In this document: positions 18,478 through 28,997 of the stretch, one piece after another
Position numbering within the stretch: the stretch's first letter is position 1
Layout: every line of letters begins with the position of its first letter
Origin: Acidimicrobiaceae bacterium
GTDB lineage: Bacteria; Actinomycetota; Acidimicrobiia; Acidimicrobiales; MedAcidi-G1
NCBI GenBank assembly: GCA_002729765.1
Contig: PBYV01000068.1
Span: 1-64,000 of the forward strand
Reading direction: 5' to 3'
Length of the DNA: 64,000 bases
The notes under the pieces: model-generated
Database searches by the model: none
Told to the model about the DNA's origin: nothing
Seen by the model: only the letters and a program-made list of their open reading frames with translations
Program-made: the position numbers and the translations under genes

Positions 18478-19692
18478 CTAGTTTTCAGGTGAAGATAAGC
18501 CTTTCATCTCATCGACATGTAAATCTCTAGGTTTTGTTTCCAGTTCTTCTGGAGAGGGAATTTCCTCAATACCAATGCCTAGATCAGGAAATTTTCGAAG
18601 AGTCACCATTAAACGTGAATCGACTGAACCGACCATAGTGTTATAAGAATTAACAGCTGAATTTAAACCTCGTCCTGTTTTATCCATATGCCCAAGAACA
18701 GTTCCTATTCTTTCGTACAGTTCTTCACCAAGATCTGCTATTTCTTTCGCATGCTCTGTAATTCGTGCTTCTTGCCAGCCTCGTGCAACTGCCCACAAAA
18801 GGGCTAAAAGATTTACTGGTGAAGCAAGTAGAACTCGTTTTTCCATAGCATCTTGCAAGAGCGAAACATCGACTCTTAGGGCGTCAGCTAAAAATGACTC
18901 TCCGGGAACGAACAAAACTACAAATTCTGGCGCAGGTCCATCATTTTGCTCCCAATACTTGCGCCCTGCCAGTGCGTTAACATGCGCTCGCAAAGCGGAT
19001 GCATGACGAGACAAATGGTTTTCAACCTCAGATTGATCAGAAGACTCTTGTGCCTCGAGATATGCATCCAAAGGAACTTTCGCATCTACCGCCAAATGTG
19101 CTCCGTTGGGAAGTCTGACTCTGACATCTGGTCTTCCAATATTCCCGCTTCTATTTTCACCAGTTGGCTGTTCCTCATAATCACAATAAGGAGTCATCCC
19201 AGCTAATTCAATAACGTTACGAAGCTGATTTTCTCCCCAGACGCCACGTGCAGTCGGTGAACGCAATGCTTCGGTTAATGCGACATTAGAAGCGCTTAAC
19301 TCACCCATTCTCGATGTTAAAGTTTCAACTGCACCTTTCTCTTTGTCATGAGCTGAACGAAGCTCACTAACCGTCTTTCCTAGTTGATCAATCTGTTTTG
19401 TAAAGGGATCGAGCAAACCTTTTGTTTGCTCTTTAACAACATTCATTCTTTCGGAAGCCAGAGTCAAAAACTGTTCGTTATTATCTTGAAGTGCTTTATT
19501 TGCCACTTCTCCCATTTGAGCTTTAAGTTCCGAAGTCAATTGTGCAACCATCGATGCCATATCATCGTTACCTTTTGTTTCGTCAATATCAGTCTCCGAA
19601 GAAACTTTTTGATTTCTAAGTGCTTTTACTGAGACAAAAATACTTACCAACAAGGCAACAAGTAAGACAATAATGACCGCGGAGGAATCCAT
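18478..19692 (-). CDS. rmuC: DNA recombination protein RmuC
   Basis: N-terminal TM, coiled coil, GVWGENQLRNVIELAGM, PDVRVRLPNGAHLAVDAKVPLDAY. Confidence 0.95.
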   Translation of the reverse strand: MDSSAVIIVLLVALLVSIFVSVKALRNQKVSSETDIDETKGNDDMASMVAQLTSELKAQMGEVANKALQDNNEQFLTLASERMNVVKEQTKGLLDPFTKQIDQLGKTVSELRSAHDKEKGAVETLTSRMGELSASNVALTEALRSPTARGVWGENQLRNVIELAGMTPYCDYEEQPTGENRSGNIGRPDVRVRLPNGAHLAVDAKVPLDAYLEAQESSDQSEVENHLSRHASALRAHVNALAGRKYWEQNDGPAPEFVVLFVPGESFLADALRVDVSLLQDAMEKRVLLASPVNLLALLWAVARGWQEARITEHAKEIADLGEELYERIGTVLGHMDKTGRGLNSAVNSYNTMVGSVDSRLMVTLRKFPDLGIGIEEIPSPEELETKPRDLHVDEMKGLSSPEN

Positions 19693-19813
19693 GTAACGAG
19701 ATTATGCAATGGGTGGGACATATACACTCATCCAGCAGTTTTTTGATAAGAAGATCAACTTTTCGCGCGCTCAAACAAAACAACTTTTAAGATTAAAGAT
19801 ATGAAGGTAAAAG

Positions 19814-20527
19814 ATGAGTGAACTTCCTTTAATTGGTATTACTGGACGGCGAAAAAAAGGGCGTGACGTAAACGGCGTGCTCTCGGTCCAAGGCGAATTA
19901 GATATAGATCTTTTTTTCACAAGTTATGGACATCAGGTGACAATGGCTGGAGGTATTCCTGTACTCATACCTCGTCATTCAGATGCTGAAGTTGTATCAA
20001 AACTGAACGGAATAGTTCTCAGTGGTGGAGCTGATGTAGACCCGGCGATTCACTCCCCTGAAGAAAACCCTAGTTTGAGTAAATTTGAACCTGGTCGCGA
20101 TAGTCATGAATTTGAAATCCTTAACGAAGCCATCGAAAAAGACATTCCTGTTCTAGGTATCTGTAGAGGTATACAAGTTATTAACGTTCACGCAGGCGGC
20201 ACTCTTTTTCAAGATATTCCAGATCATGCAAATATCAAGAAACCTTATGATGATCGACATCATAAAGTTCGTTTTGAAACAGGTTCTATCTTGTCGGATA
20301 TCTACGGTTCTGAAATTGAAGTTAATTCACTTCACCATCAAGCAATTAAAAAAATCGGTGAAGGAATCAAAGCTGTGGGATGGTCCACAGAGGGAGAAGC
20401 CACTGAAGAGGTAATTGAAGCAATCGAAGTTGACAACAGTCGAATTCTTGCTGTGCAATGGCATCCTGAATTGTTGCCTGGGGCTGATCCGGTTTTTAGT
20501 TGGCTTATAGATCAAGCAAGAAAATAA
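19814..20527 (+). CDS. puuD: Gamma-glutamyl-gamma-aminobutyrate hydrolase family (class I GATase-like)
   Basis: GITGRR, LSGGADVDP, LGICRGIQVINV nucleophile elbow, NSLHHQAIK, AVQWHPE. Confidence 0.9.
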   Translation: MSELPLIGITGRRKKGRDVNGVLSVQGELDIDLFFTSYGHQVTMAGGIPVLIPRHSDAEVVSKLNGIVLSGGADVDPAIHSPEENPSLSKFEPGRDSHEFEILNEAIEKDIPVLGICRGIQVINVHAGGTLFQDIPDHANIKKPYDDRHHKVRFETGSILSDIYGSEIEVNSLHHQAIKKIGEGIKAVGWSTEGEATEEVIEAIEVDNSRILAVQWHPELLPGADPVFSWLIDQARK

Positions 20528-20542
20528 AGCGTCACTTCAAGA

Positions 20543-21436
20543 TTAAATTGATGATCTTTCTACTAGCTCATCAAAAACTCTAAAAATTTCTGGCCAAGTC
20601 TCTTCAGGCATGCTGTGGCCCATTCCTTCTATCTCAACTAAACAGGAATCTTTAATCGCTTCTGCCGTTTCTTTCCCAGCCTTAGGAGGCACTAAACGAT
20701 CAGCTGTCCCGTGTATAACAGTTGTTGGTATAGAAAGTGTCCTTAACTCTGGTCTGCGATCCCCGTCAGACAAGATTGCCGTTAATTGTCTGGTTGTTCC
20801 TGAGGGATGCCATGCGCGATCAATAGAATCTGCGACTAACTCACGAAGATTTTCTGGAAGTGGAAATTTTTCTCCATGAAGAAGTCCCGCTGCCTTAAGG
20901 CCGGACTCTATCCTGCCATCTCTGGTTCCAGAATCAGGTTCCATCAACTCCACAGTCAGTTGATACTCGGGTCTGATAAAGCGCGGAGTAGACATAATTG
21001 AACAAAGAGAAATCACTCGTTCAGGATGATTCAATGCGAACCTTTGAACAATCATTCCGCCCATTGATGCCCCCATCAAATGAGCTTTTTCTACACCTAA
21101 TGAATCCAATACTCCGACGGCATCATCAGCCATATCTGACAATGAATAAGGTGCCTTTATCTTTCGTCCAAAAAGGGCAGACAAATAAGTTCTATTCATA
21201 TTCGGTTCACCGGCATCATCAAACCATGTTGACAATCCAACGTCACGATTGTCGAAACGAATAACGAAGTATCCTCGTTCTGAAAGTTGCTTACAATAAT
21301 TTTCAGGCCAGGCGGTCATTTGCGCACCAAGACCCATAACCAACAACACCGCAGGATTTTCACTACTCCCTATAGTCTCCACTTCAAGACTTATACCGTT
21401 AGCTTCAATTTGTGGCATTCTGCTGGCTCCTCTCAA
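20543..21436 (-). CDS. Alpha/beta hydrolase
   Basis: LLVMGLGAQMTAWPE, GASMGGMIVQ nucleophile elbow, GHSMPEETW. Confidence 0.93.
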   Translation of the reverse strand: MRGASRMPQIEANGISLEVETIGSSENPAVLLVMGLGAQMTAWPENYCKQLSERGYFVIRFDNRDVGLSTWFDDAGEPNMNRTYLSALFGRKIKAPYSLSDMADDAVGVLDSLGVEKAHLMGASMGGMIVQRFALNHPERVISLCSIMSTPRFIRPEYQLTVELMEPDSGTRDGRIESGLKAAGLLHGEKFPLPENLRELVADSIDRAWHPSGTTRQLTAILSDGDRRPELRTLSIPTTVIHGTADRLVPPKAGKETAEAIKDSCLVEIEGMGHSMPEETWPEIFRVFDELVERSSI

Positions 21437-21485
21437 GTGCTACGAATCTACTTATTTTAAAGTAAACACCCAAGTCCAAAAGAGT

Positions 21486-22124
21486 TTATTGGGAATTAGC
21501 TTCTACAAGCTTTACAGGAACACCTGAAAGTGAAACTTTCTCACCTTTTGACTCAAAACCCAAGCCTTCAAAAAGTCTCTTTATTACTTCAACATCAACT
21601 TTCGTCATTTCATCTTCGTGATCATGGTGTGTCTCATGTTTAGGATGTTTGGGATCGGTAAAATCTTCGTCTACTAACAAAACTCTTCCTCCGGGTGAGA
21701 TTACTCTTGCTATTTCTTCTATGGAACCTTCCAAGTCAGTCCAATGATGGATCGCGTTCACTGCACACACCACGTCAGTTGAACCTTCTGGTAAAGGAAT
21801 TCTTTCTGCAACACCTGCTTCTATCGTTATGAGACCGGGGTTTTTTTGAAACTGTCTTCGAAAACCCAAAACAGCTCGCATGAACCTAGATGGATCAATG
21901 GCCACAACATGGGCACCTCTACTGGCAGCTTCTACTGATGCGGGTCCCATTCCAGCCCCTATATCTAAAACATTTTCACCTTTTTGGGGATCTACAATTC
22001 GGATCACCTCTTTACTCAAAGGAGAGTTCCAAAATTTTGGAAGTTTCAGCAACCACGAAATTTTAGCTCTTACCCCTTTATCGTGTTCGTGTCTGTATCT
22101 ATCAAATTCATTACCCAATTTCAT
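21486..22124 (-). CDS. Class I SAM-dependent methyltransferase
   Basis: VLDIGAGMGPASVEAA, VVCAVNAIHHW, ISPGGRVLLVDE. Confidence 0.92.
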   Translation of the reverse strand: MKLGNEFDRYRHEHDKGVRAKISWLLKLPKFWNSPLSKEVIRIVDPQKGENVLDIGAGMGPASVEAASRGAHVVAIDPSRFMRAVLGFRRQFQKNPGLITIEAGVAERIPLPEGSTDVVCAVNAIHHWTDLEGSIEEIARVISPGGRVLLVDEDFTDPKHPKHETHHDHEDEMTKVDVEVIKRLFEGLGFESKGEKVSLSGVPVKLVEANSQ

Positions 22125-22218
22125 TCCTCATTTCTAAATTGATACTGCCACAAAAAATCCGATCTTAAGACTTCGAAAACTCAAAGAGTTAAATTAAATT
22201 CAAATAGACTCTTTCGCA

Positions 22219-23427
22219 ATGTCAGATTCTTTTAAAAACAAAGATAACCCAAAGTTATTACCTTACTTTTTAATACTTTTTGGGATGTCTGCAGGACTAT
22301 CTAGCGTCGTCACTTTAGTCGCAGAATTTAAACAAGAACTTGGCTTTTCAAACTTTGAAATTGGTTTGACAATTTTCTGTGGATTTGCTTCTTCCTTTAT
22401 TGCATTGATAACCCTCTCCCCTCATGCCGATCGTGGTCGATCACCATTACTTCTTAAGTCAGGTTTACTCTTGGGAATCATTGCTCTCTTTTTTATGGCT
22501 GTAGGTGATTCACTATGGTATTTCATAATTGGCAGAAGTTTATTTGGTTTTGCTTTAGGAGCGGCTTCTCCCGCTGCTCGTAGAACTGTAATAGTCGCAA
22601 ATCCAGATGAGTTAGGGAAAAATCTTGGAAAATTAGGAGCATACGATGTAGCCGGCTGGGTCGTAGGACCAGGTATTACTGCTGCTCTAAACGCTATGGG
22701 TGATTTCAGGACACCTTTTTGGGTAATGGGTGCAGCTCTAATCTTCTTATTGCCTACAGCGTGGAAGGCTAAACCTGATACGGCTGAACGTGATGTTCAA
22801 AAGAGAAAACCCTTAGATTTATTTCGTATACGGAGACTTAACGGCGCTCTTCTAATACTCAGTGCATATTTTGTTTTTATTGGAGCTTTTGAGTCTGTTT
22901 GGGTTCTTGAACTTGACTTTCGAGGTGCTTCACAATGGCAAATCGGTGTTGCACTCACCCTCGCAGCACTTCCAATCCCTCTCTTAGCAATGAAAGGTGG
23001 AATCCTAGCTCAACGTTATGGAGCTAGACGTTGGACATTAGGGACAATGAGTATTTGCGCTGCCTTTGTTGCTAGCTTTGGGATTTTCCAAGGTCTTTTG
23101 GCTCTCATTATTTTAACAATTCTTTGTTCTCTCTTCGAGGGATTGGGTTTCCCTGCGGGACCAATGCTTGTTTCAGTTTCAGTGCCTGAAGAACGCCAAG
23201 CCGCTGCACAAGGTCTGGCAGGCGCAACTGAAGTCGCCGCTGGAGCTTTAGGCTCCATAGTTGCTGGAGTAATTTACCACACTACAAATGACACAGTTGT
23301 TTGGATTACAACTTCAATAATAATGATCGTGCTGCTAGTTTTTGGTTGGATATTGACTAAACCACCCGATCGTCAACCAGTACGACCTGACATACCATTT
23401 GATTTAAAAAGGAGGCTTTTCGAATGA
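22219..23427 (+). CDS. MFS transporter
   Basis: About 12 TM segments; LSPHADRGRSPLLLKSG and GRSLFGFALGAASPAARR. Confidence 0.9.
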   Translation: MSDSFKNKDNPKLLPYFLILFGMSAGLSSVVTLVAEFKQELGFSNFEIGLTIFCGFASSFIALITLSPHADRGRSPLLLKSGLLLGIIALFFMAVGDSLWYFIIGRSLFGFALGAASPAARRTVIVANPDELGKNLGKLGAYDVAGWVVGPGITAALNAMGDFRTPFWVMGAALIFLLPTAWKAKPDTAERDVQKRKPLDLFRIRRLNGALLILSAYFVFIGAFESVWVLELDFRGASQWQIGVALTLAALPIPLLAMKGGILAQRYGARRWTLGTMSICAAFVASFGIFQGLLALIILTILCSLFEGLGFPAGPMLVSVSVPEERQAAAQGLAGATEVAAGALGSIVAGVIYHTTNDTVVWITTSIIMIVLLVFGWILTKPPDRQPVRPDIPFDLKRRLFE

Positions 23428-24638
23428 CACAACAGACACATTCCCTACTTCACGGATTTGCTCCACCCTCGAAAGCAGAATCTGACTTTGTAAACATTGT
23501 TCGCGGTGAAGGTTGCCTGCTTTGGGATGCTCAAGACAACCAGTACATAGACGCTATGGCTAACCTTTGGCTTTGCCAGGTTGGCCATGGAAGAACTGAA
23601 ATTATTGAAGCCGTAACAAAACAGATGAAAACTCTCGAGGCTTACAACGTCTTTGACCCTTTCACTAATGGGCCAGCAGCACAATTAGCTGAAATGGTGG
23701 CTGAAAGATCACCTCATCCTGACGGTCGTGTTTTTCTAGGCTGTTCTGGTTCAGAAGCAGTAGATACTGCTCTAAAACTCTCGAGGCTCTATCAACAGCT
23801 ACGTGGAGAAAATGAAAAGCAAATTATTATTCGACGCACGCACGGTTACCACGGAACTAATTTCGGAGGAACTAGTGCTCAGGGAATTGCACCCAATCGA
23901 GAAGGCTGGGGCGATTTGGTACCTCATTTCATGGAAGTCCCAAATAATGATCTCGAAGCTGCTGCAACCATTTTTGCAAATAATGGAAGCCAGATTGCTG
24001 CGATAATTGTTGAGCCAATACAAGGAGCTGGTGGGGTTCATCTACCTGTCGATGGCTATTTAGAAGGTCTACGAAAACTCTGCGATGATAACGGTGCTTT
24101 GCTTATTTTCGATGAAGTTATTTGCGGGTTTGGTAGGACAGGAAAATGGTTTGGGGCTCAACATTTTGGAGTAACTCCTGATTTAATGACTTTTGCGAAA
24201 GGTGTTACCTCTGGATATCTACCTCTGTCCGGTGTAATTGTTTCTAGAAGGGTTTGTGACACTCTTGAAGAACCTGATTTCGTTCTCAGGACTGGCTATA
24301 CGTATTCTGGTCATCCAACTTCTTGTGCTGCTGGTATTGCGAATTTGGAATTGATGGAACGTGAATCTTTGGTTGATCGAGCTAACCATGTTGGAGAGCA
24401 GATCCGAAATGGTTTGGAATCATTACAATCAGATAGCCTCATTGACTCTTGGCGCGGAACTGGTGCTGTATATGCAGTCGAAATAGAACAGGACCCTACG
24501 CAAATCAGAAATGAAATCCGCTCCAAGGGAGTTATTTTAAGACCCTTAAATACCGGACTCGCAATTTGCCCTCCGCTAACTATTAGTGACAAAGAAATAG
24601 GTCAAGTTATCGACACAATGGCTGAGGTATTGAAATAA
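23424..24638 (+). CDS. Class-III (omega) aminotransferase
   Basis: SGSEAVDTALKLSR, DEVICGFGRTG, TFAKGVTSGYLPL; close paralog of 31717..32946. Confidence 0.93.
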   Translation: MTQQTHSLLHGFAPPSKAESDFVNIVRGEGCLLWDAQDNQYIDAMANLWLCQVGHGRTEIIEAVTKQMKTLEAYNVFDPFTNGPAAQLAEMVAERSPHPDGRVFLGCSGSEAVDTALKLSRLYQQLRGENEKQIIIRRTHGYHGTNFGGTSAQGIAPNREGWGDLVPHFMEVPNNDLEAAATIFANNGSQIAAIIVEPIQGAGGVHLPVDGYLEGLRKLCDDNGALLIFDEVICGFGRTGKWFGAQHFGVTPDLMTFAKGVTSGYLPLSGVIVSRRVCDTLEEPDFVLRTGYTYSGHPTSCAAGIANLELMERESLVDRANHVGEQIRNGLESLQSDSLIDSWRGTGAVYAVEIEQDPTQIRNEIRSKGVILRPLNTGLAICPPLTISDKEIGQVIDTMAEVLK

Positions 24639-24664
24639 AGCTTCTTTAATATCTGCAATACAAA

Positions 24665-24706
24665 TTAAAAAAGTGGGACCCCAATAAAGAGGTCCCACTT
24701 TTTTAA
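24665..24706. terminator. Bidirectional intrinsic terminator
   Basis: AAAAAAGTGGGACC...GGTCCCACTTTTTT hairpin between convergent genes. Confidence 0.88.
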
Positions 24707-24715
24707 ATACTTAAA

Positions 24716-25822
24716 TCAACCTTTGGCTTCCACGAAAGCGTCAGCATAATTGATTTCAAAATCACCTGTATCCTCAATCTCTTCAAGTGAATCAACACCA
24801 CCTGCTAACAATTCAGGATCATTGACGAAATCAAGCAGATCTTCGTCAAGACCTGCTACAGCAGCATCATTAGGAGTTCCATAGTAGTTCCAATTGGAAA
24901 GAGCAGCTCCTTGGTCTCCACCAAGTAACCAGTTAATGAAGGTATGTGCGGTGCATGGATGTGGGGCATCAAAAGGAATTCCCATATTGTCTATCCACCT
25001 TGTTCCACCTTCCTCAGGAACAAAATAAACGTAATCCTCAGGATTATCTGTCTCCAAGAATTGAACGAACATGTCACCTGAATATCCGTGTCCAATTACA
25101 GTTTCTCCACTAGTTAGGAATTCATCAGCAGAATCTGTATTAAAAGCAGCCAGTCTGTCAGCGGTTGACGAGACCAAATCCTTTGCCTTGTCTAATTCAC
25201 CCTTATCTGTCGTGTTTAGTGAATAACCAAGATACTTCAGTGCCGCTCCCATCGTCTCGCGTGGGTCATTTAGCAACTGGATCTTCCCATCAAAAGCGCC
25301 CGAAATGCTCGGATCAAAAATTAACCCCCAAGAACGTGGGAAATCTTTTCCAACAACTGCCGTATTAACTCCTATACCGGTAGTACCCCACTGATATGGA
25401 ACCGTGTATTCGCCAGAAGGATCATAATACAAACCACTAAAATCAGCTGAGATATTTTCAGCATTCGGAATAGCGTCAGAATTCAGTTTCTGGACCTTTT
25501 TATCTGCGATAAGAATAGAAACCATGTAGTCAGACGGCACAATAACGTCATAACCAGAATTACCTGCAGAAATGATTGGTTGCATCGCTTCATTAGAATC
25601 ATAAACATCCATAGTTGCGCTGATGCCATATTCTGTTGCGAACTCAGCTAGTTGTTCTTCATCGATGTATTCAGCCCAGTTATACAAAGCCAAATCACCA
25701 TCTACTTGATTCAATTCGCAGTCAGCTACAGCGGCTTCATCACTGTCACTTCCACAAGAAGAAACTGCTAAAGCTAAAGCAAGTAGAACAGCTAAATACC
25801 TAAAACGTTTCAAATTTCTCAT
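24716..25822 (-). CDS. potD: Spermidine/putrescine ABC transporter substrate-binding protein
   Basis: Lipobox AVSSCGSD; LALYNWAEYIDEEQLAEF...YDVIVPSDYMVSIL...YQWGTTGIGVN. Confidence 0.95.
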   Translation of the reverse strand: MRNLKRFRYLAVLLALALAVSSCGSDSDEAAVADCELNQVDGDLALYNWAEYIDEEQLAEFATEYGISATMDVYDSNEAMQPIISAGNSGYDVIVPSDYMVSILIADKKVQKLNSDAIPNAENISADFSGLYYDPSGEYTVPYQWGTTGIGVNTAVVGKDFPRSWGLIFDPSISGAFDGKIQLLNDPRETMGAALKYLGYSLNTTDKGELDKAKDLVSSTADRLAAFNTDSADEFLTSGETVIGHGYSGDMFVQFLETDNPEDYVYFVPEEGGTRWIDNMGIPFDAPHPCTAHTFINWLLGGDQGAALSNWNYYGTPNDAAVAGLDEDLLDFVNDPELLAGGVDSLEEIEDTGDFEINYADAFVEAKG

Positions 25823-25876
25823 ATATTTCTTTCCCCTCTGAGGCCAACTAGACCTACTTAAAAGTGATAATAGCGC

Positions 25877-26707
25877 TTAACCGCTTCTTCTTACTCGTTG
25901 AGCGACAATCGATAGCACGACCAGAAGCATTGAGACCACAAGCATAGTCACTGAAACTGCATTGATTAAAGGAGTTACACCCTTGCGTATCAGTCCAAAG
26001 ACATAGACAGGTAATGTCGTCCAACCCGGGCCCGCAACAAACTGAGTAATTACAACATCGTCAAGGGACAAGGTCATAGCTAAAAGTGCACCCCCCGCAA
26101 TTCCAGGAACTATCTGTGGGAATGTGACATAACGGAAAGCTTTCCATCTAGAGGCATACAAGTCGATTGCTGCCTCTTCCAAGTCCGTATCCATACCAGC
26201 GAGACGAGCCCGAACTACAACTGATACGAAACTGATATTGAAGGCAATATGGCTTATTGAAATTGACCAGAAACCTTTTCGTAGCCCAAGACCAAACAGA
26301 GCGTCAAGGACGTCAAAAAATTCACCAAAGAACAGCAGCATCATTACTGCCATAGTTACGTCAGGGATGATTATCGGCAAATAAAGAAGAGCATCAAAAA
26401 CTTTCTTTCCTCGGAATGTAAAACGTTCGAGCGATAACGCTGCCATAGTTCCAAGTGCGACAGAAATGATGGTAGAGAAAATCGCTATTTTCACTGAATT
26501 TGATAATGCTCCACGGGCATTCGAGCTATCAAAAAAATCACGATACCAATCGAGTGTGAAACCTCCCCAAGTACCTACATTTCTACTATTACTGAATGAA
26601 TAGATAACGAGCAAAACTATAGGTGCATAGAAAAACATATAAACGAACCAACCGTTTACATGTAAAGCTGCTTTAGCCCAACCACGTGGTTCCACCGAGG
26701 TGCTCAT
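25877..26707 (-). CDS. potC: Spermidine/putrescine ABC permease
   Basis: YAPIVLLVIYSF, LEEAAIDLYASRWKAFRYVTFPQIVPGI. Confidence 0.94.
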   Translation of the reverse strand: MSTSVEPRGWAKAALHVNGWFVYMFFYAPIVLLVIYSFSNSRNVGTWGGFTLDWYRDFFDSSNARGALSNSVKIAIFSTIISVALGTMAALSLERFTFRGKKVFDALLYLPIIIPDVTMAVMMLLFFGEFFDVLDALFGLGLRKGFWSISISHIAFNISFVSVVVRARLAGMDTDLEEAAIDLYASRWKAFRYVTFPQIVPGIAGGALLAMTLSLDDVVITQFVAGPGWTTLPVYVFGLIRKGVTPLINAVSVTMLVVSMLLVVLSIVAQRVRRSG

Positions 26708-27606
26708 AACGTTCTGCCACCTTTTCGGAAGTAAACAATTGTGGTTACTAACATCACTAACATAAGAACGAAAGAAAGCGCCGCACCAAAAGGCCAGTTC
26801 CTAGCGGTGAGAAATTGAGTGACGATATAGCTTCCAAGTAATGTGGTTTTAGCTCCACCTAAGATTTCTGGTGTCACATAAGCTCCTAGACTTGGCACAA
26901 AAACTAGGATTGATCCAGCTATTACACCCGGCATTGACAGAGGGAAAAGCACATGTCGAAAAGATTGAAATCCTGTCCCGTAAAGATCCCTACTTGCTTC
27001 TAATAAACGTCGATCTATTCTCTCTATAGCCGCGTACAGAGGAAGAATCATAAAAGGCAAGTAACCATAGACAAGACCCAGTACCACTGCGGTTTGTGTG
27101 AACAAAAGTTCTGCAGAACCTAAACCCACAAATTCAGTTGCATTAGTTAGAGGACCGTTATTTCCTAGTATGACTCTCCATGCAAAATTACGAACCAGAA
27201 AATTTGTCCAAAACGGAATCATCACAAATACCAGCATGATGTTTCTCACAGCAACTCGACGCGTTGAAAGAAAGTAAGCAAAAGGGTAAGCAATAACCAA
27301 ACAAATAACTGTGGTTAGAAAAGCAAGCCATATGGACCGAAAGAGGACATCTCTAACTATGGGTTCACTAATTCTTGCATAGCTATCAAGATTCCAACCG
27401 GATAAATCAGTGCCACCAAAACGGTTTCGAGTCGCAAAACTGTAAATAAAAACGATGAAAAGTGAAATTACGAAGAAGAAAATTAAGTATAAATAAGCCG
27501 GCAGGGCAAGAAAGAGACCACGTCTTGATTCTTGGCGAAGTGCTGCCTTTTCAAATTCTGGTGTTGCAGTCGCAGTTTCAGTATCTGTTTTAACTACAGT
27601 CTTCAT
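26704..27606 (-). CDS. potB: Spermidine/putrescine ABC permease
   Basis: MIPFWTNFLVRNFAWRVIL, LLEASRDLYGTGFQSFRHVLFPLSMPGV. Confidence 0.94.
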   Translation of the reverse strand: MKTVVKTDTETATATPEFEKAALRQESRRGLFLALPAYLYLIFFFVISLFIVFIYSFATRNRFGGTDLSGWNLDSYARISEPIVRDVLFRSIWLAFLTTVICLVIAYPFAYFLSTRRVAVRNIMLVFVMIPFWTNFLVRNFAWRVILGNNGPLTNATEFVGLGSAELLFTQTAVVLGLVYGYLPFMILPLYAAIERIDRRLLEASRDLYGTGFQSFRHVLFPLSMPGVIAGSILVFVPSLGAYVTPEILGGAKTTLLGSYIVTQFLTARNWPFGAALSFVLMLVMLVTTIVYFRKGGRTL

Positions 27607-28667
27607 TAGTCAGAAACCACAGAGATTGCTTCAGGGTCCCAGCTGACAGTAATTTCTGCACCTGGCCTGTGTAGCTCAACCCCAGGGTGGTTTTCTTCAC
27701 GAACCTCAAGCTCCATCCAATCGAGTTTTATGCCATAGATAAGTGCGTTGCCCAAGTAGGTAACTGTTTCAACAGAACCATTTATGTGTGACCAACCTTC
27801 TTCAAATTCACCTTGAGATTGAATATGAGCACGCTCAGGGCGAAGACTAACCGCAACATGGGTTCCTGCAGTGAATCCATTTTTGGCTCTGACAGAAATA
27901 CCGTTTTCAAGAATCACAGTTTCTGCATCTGAAACAGTACCTTCAAGCAAATTTGTCTGACCTATAAAATCAGCCACGAAACGGTTTGCCGGTCGTTCAT
28001 ATATTTCTTCAGGTGTAGCGACTTGAAGCAACTTGCCATCATCCATAACCGCAATACGATCTGACATTGTGAGCGCTTCTTCTTGGTCATGTGTCACGAA
28101 AACAAAACTGATACCAACATCTCTCTGAAGTTTCTTCAATTCAAGTTGCATCTCTTGTCGAAGCTTCAAATCAAGTGCGCCTAAGGGCTCATCTAAAAGC
28201 AATACTTTTGGTTGGTTAACTAAAGCTCTAGCAAGTGCAACTCGCTGTTGCTGCCCACCTGACATTTGTGAAGGTTTTCGTTCAGCTAAACCATCGAGTT
28301 GAACCAGCTCAATCATTTCCATAGATCTACTACGTATCGTTTCTTTGTCAGTCCCTTGCATTTTCAAACCGAATCCAACATTTTCTAAAACGGTTAGATG
28401 GGGAAATAATGCATAGTTCTGAAAGACGGTATTAACTGGTCTTTTATCAGGCGTTAGTGTCCCTACTTCTTGACCAAAAATTGAAAGACTTCCTTCTGTA
28501 GGAAATTCCAAACCGGCTATCAGTCGTAAAGTTGTTGTTTTGCCACAACCGCTGGGTCCCAACATCGCGAAAAACTCTCCGTCCGCAATTGACAAGTCAA
28601 CATTGTCAACAGCAACTACATCACCAAACCGTTTCGTTATTCCACTTAGCTCAACTGCAGAAGTCAT
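27606..28667 (-). CDS. potA: Spermidine/putrescine ABC ATPase
   Basis: GPSGCGKTTTLRLIAG, MSGGQQQRVALARAL, LLLDEPLGALD, C-terminal TOBE domain. Confidence 0.96.
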   Translation of the reverse strand: MTSAVELSGITKRFGDVVAVDNVDLSIADGEFFAMLGPSGCGKTTTLRLIAGLEFPTEGSLSIFGQEVGTLTPDKRPVNTVFQNYALFPHLTVLENVGFGLKMQGTDKETIRSRSMEMIELVQLDGLAERKPSQMSGGQQQRVALARALVNQPKVLLLDEPLGALDLKLRQEMQLELKKLQRDVGISFVFVTHDQEEALTMSDRIAVMDDGKLLQVATPEEIYERPANRFVADFIGQTNLLEGTVSDAETVILENGISVRAKNGFTAGTHVAVSLRPERAHIQSQGEFEEGWSHINGSVETVTYLGNALIYGIKLDWMELEVREENHPGVELHRPGAEITVSWDPEAISVVSD

Positions 28668-28727
28668 CTTGTTTTATCTCTCTAAAGTAGAAATTAGTTC
28701 CCTCACGTAGTAATAGTAACTTGTTCA

Positions 28728-28997
28728 TCAAAGGCAGTTACTAACCGCAAATGACAGGTTAAAGGGCATTTTTCCTTCAAGTTGGTACAAATTGTATTCC
28801 ACAACAAAGTTGTCTTCGGTCATCCGTTTCTCAATGCATGCGAGTGTCTTTTGACATGAGTCAAGTGTCAATCCACCTTGTTGACAGTCGATGAGAAAAT
28901 TTTGTCTTACAGACTCTGTGAACTCTTTATGGTTACCGCCACATGAAGTAATTAGCGTAAGACAAAAAAGAAGACTAAGAGTTTTTATCATGTTCAA
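28728..28997 (-). CDS. Small predicted lipoprotein of unknown function
   Basis: MNMIKTLSLLFCLTLITSCGG signal and lipobox; start overlaps the stop of the agmatinase gene by 4 bp. Confidence 0.65.
   Translation of the reverse strand: MNMIKTLSLLFCLTLITSCGGNHKEFTESVRQNFLIDCQQGGLTLDSCQKTLACIEKRMTEDNFVVEYNLYQLEGKMPFNLSFAVSNCL

Noticed and set aside
23424-24638. Reading the two similar aminotransferases (23424 and 31717) as a recent duplication or assembly artefact
   Set aside because: They differ at many residues throughout and sit in different gene contexts on opposite strands; older paralogs.
24665-24706. GTGGGACC inverted repeat as a mobile-element terminal repeat
   Set aside because: Short hairpin with poly-A/poly-T flanks between convergent stops; no transposase nearby, so a terminator.
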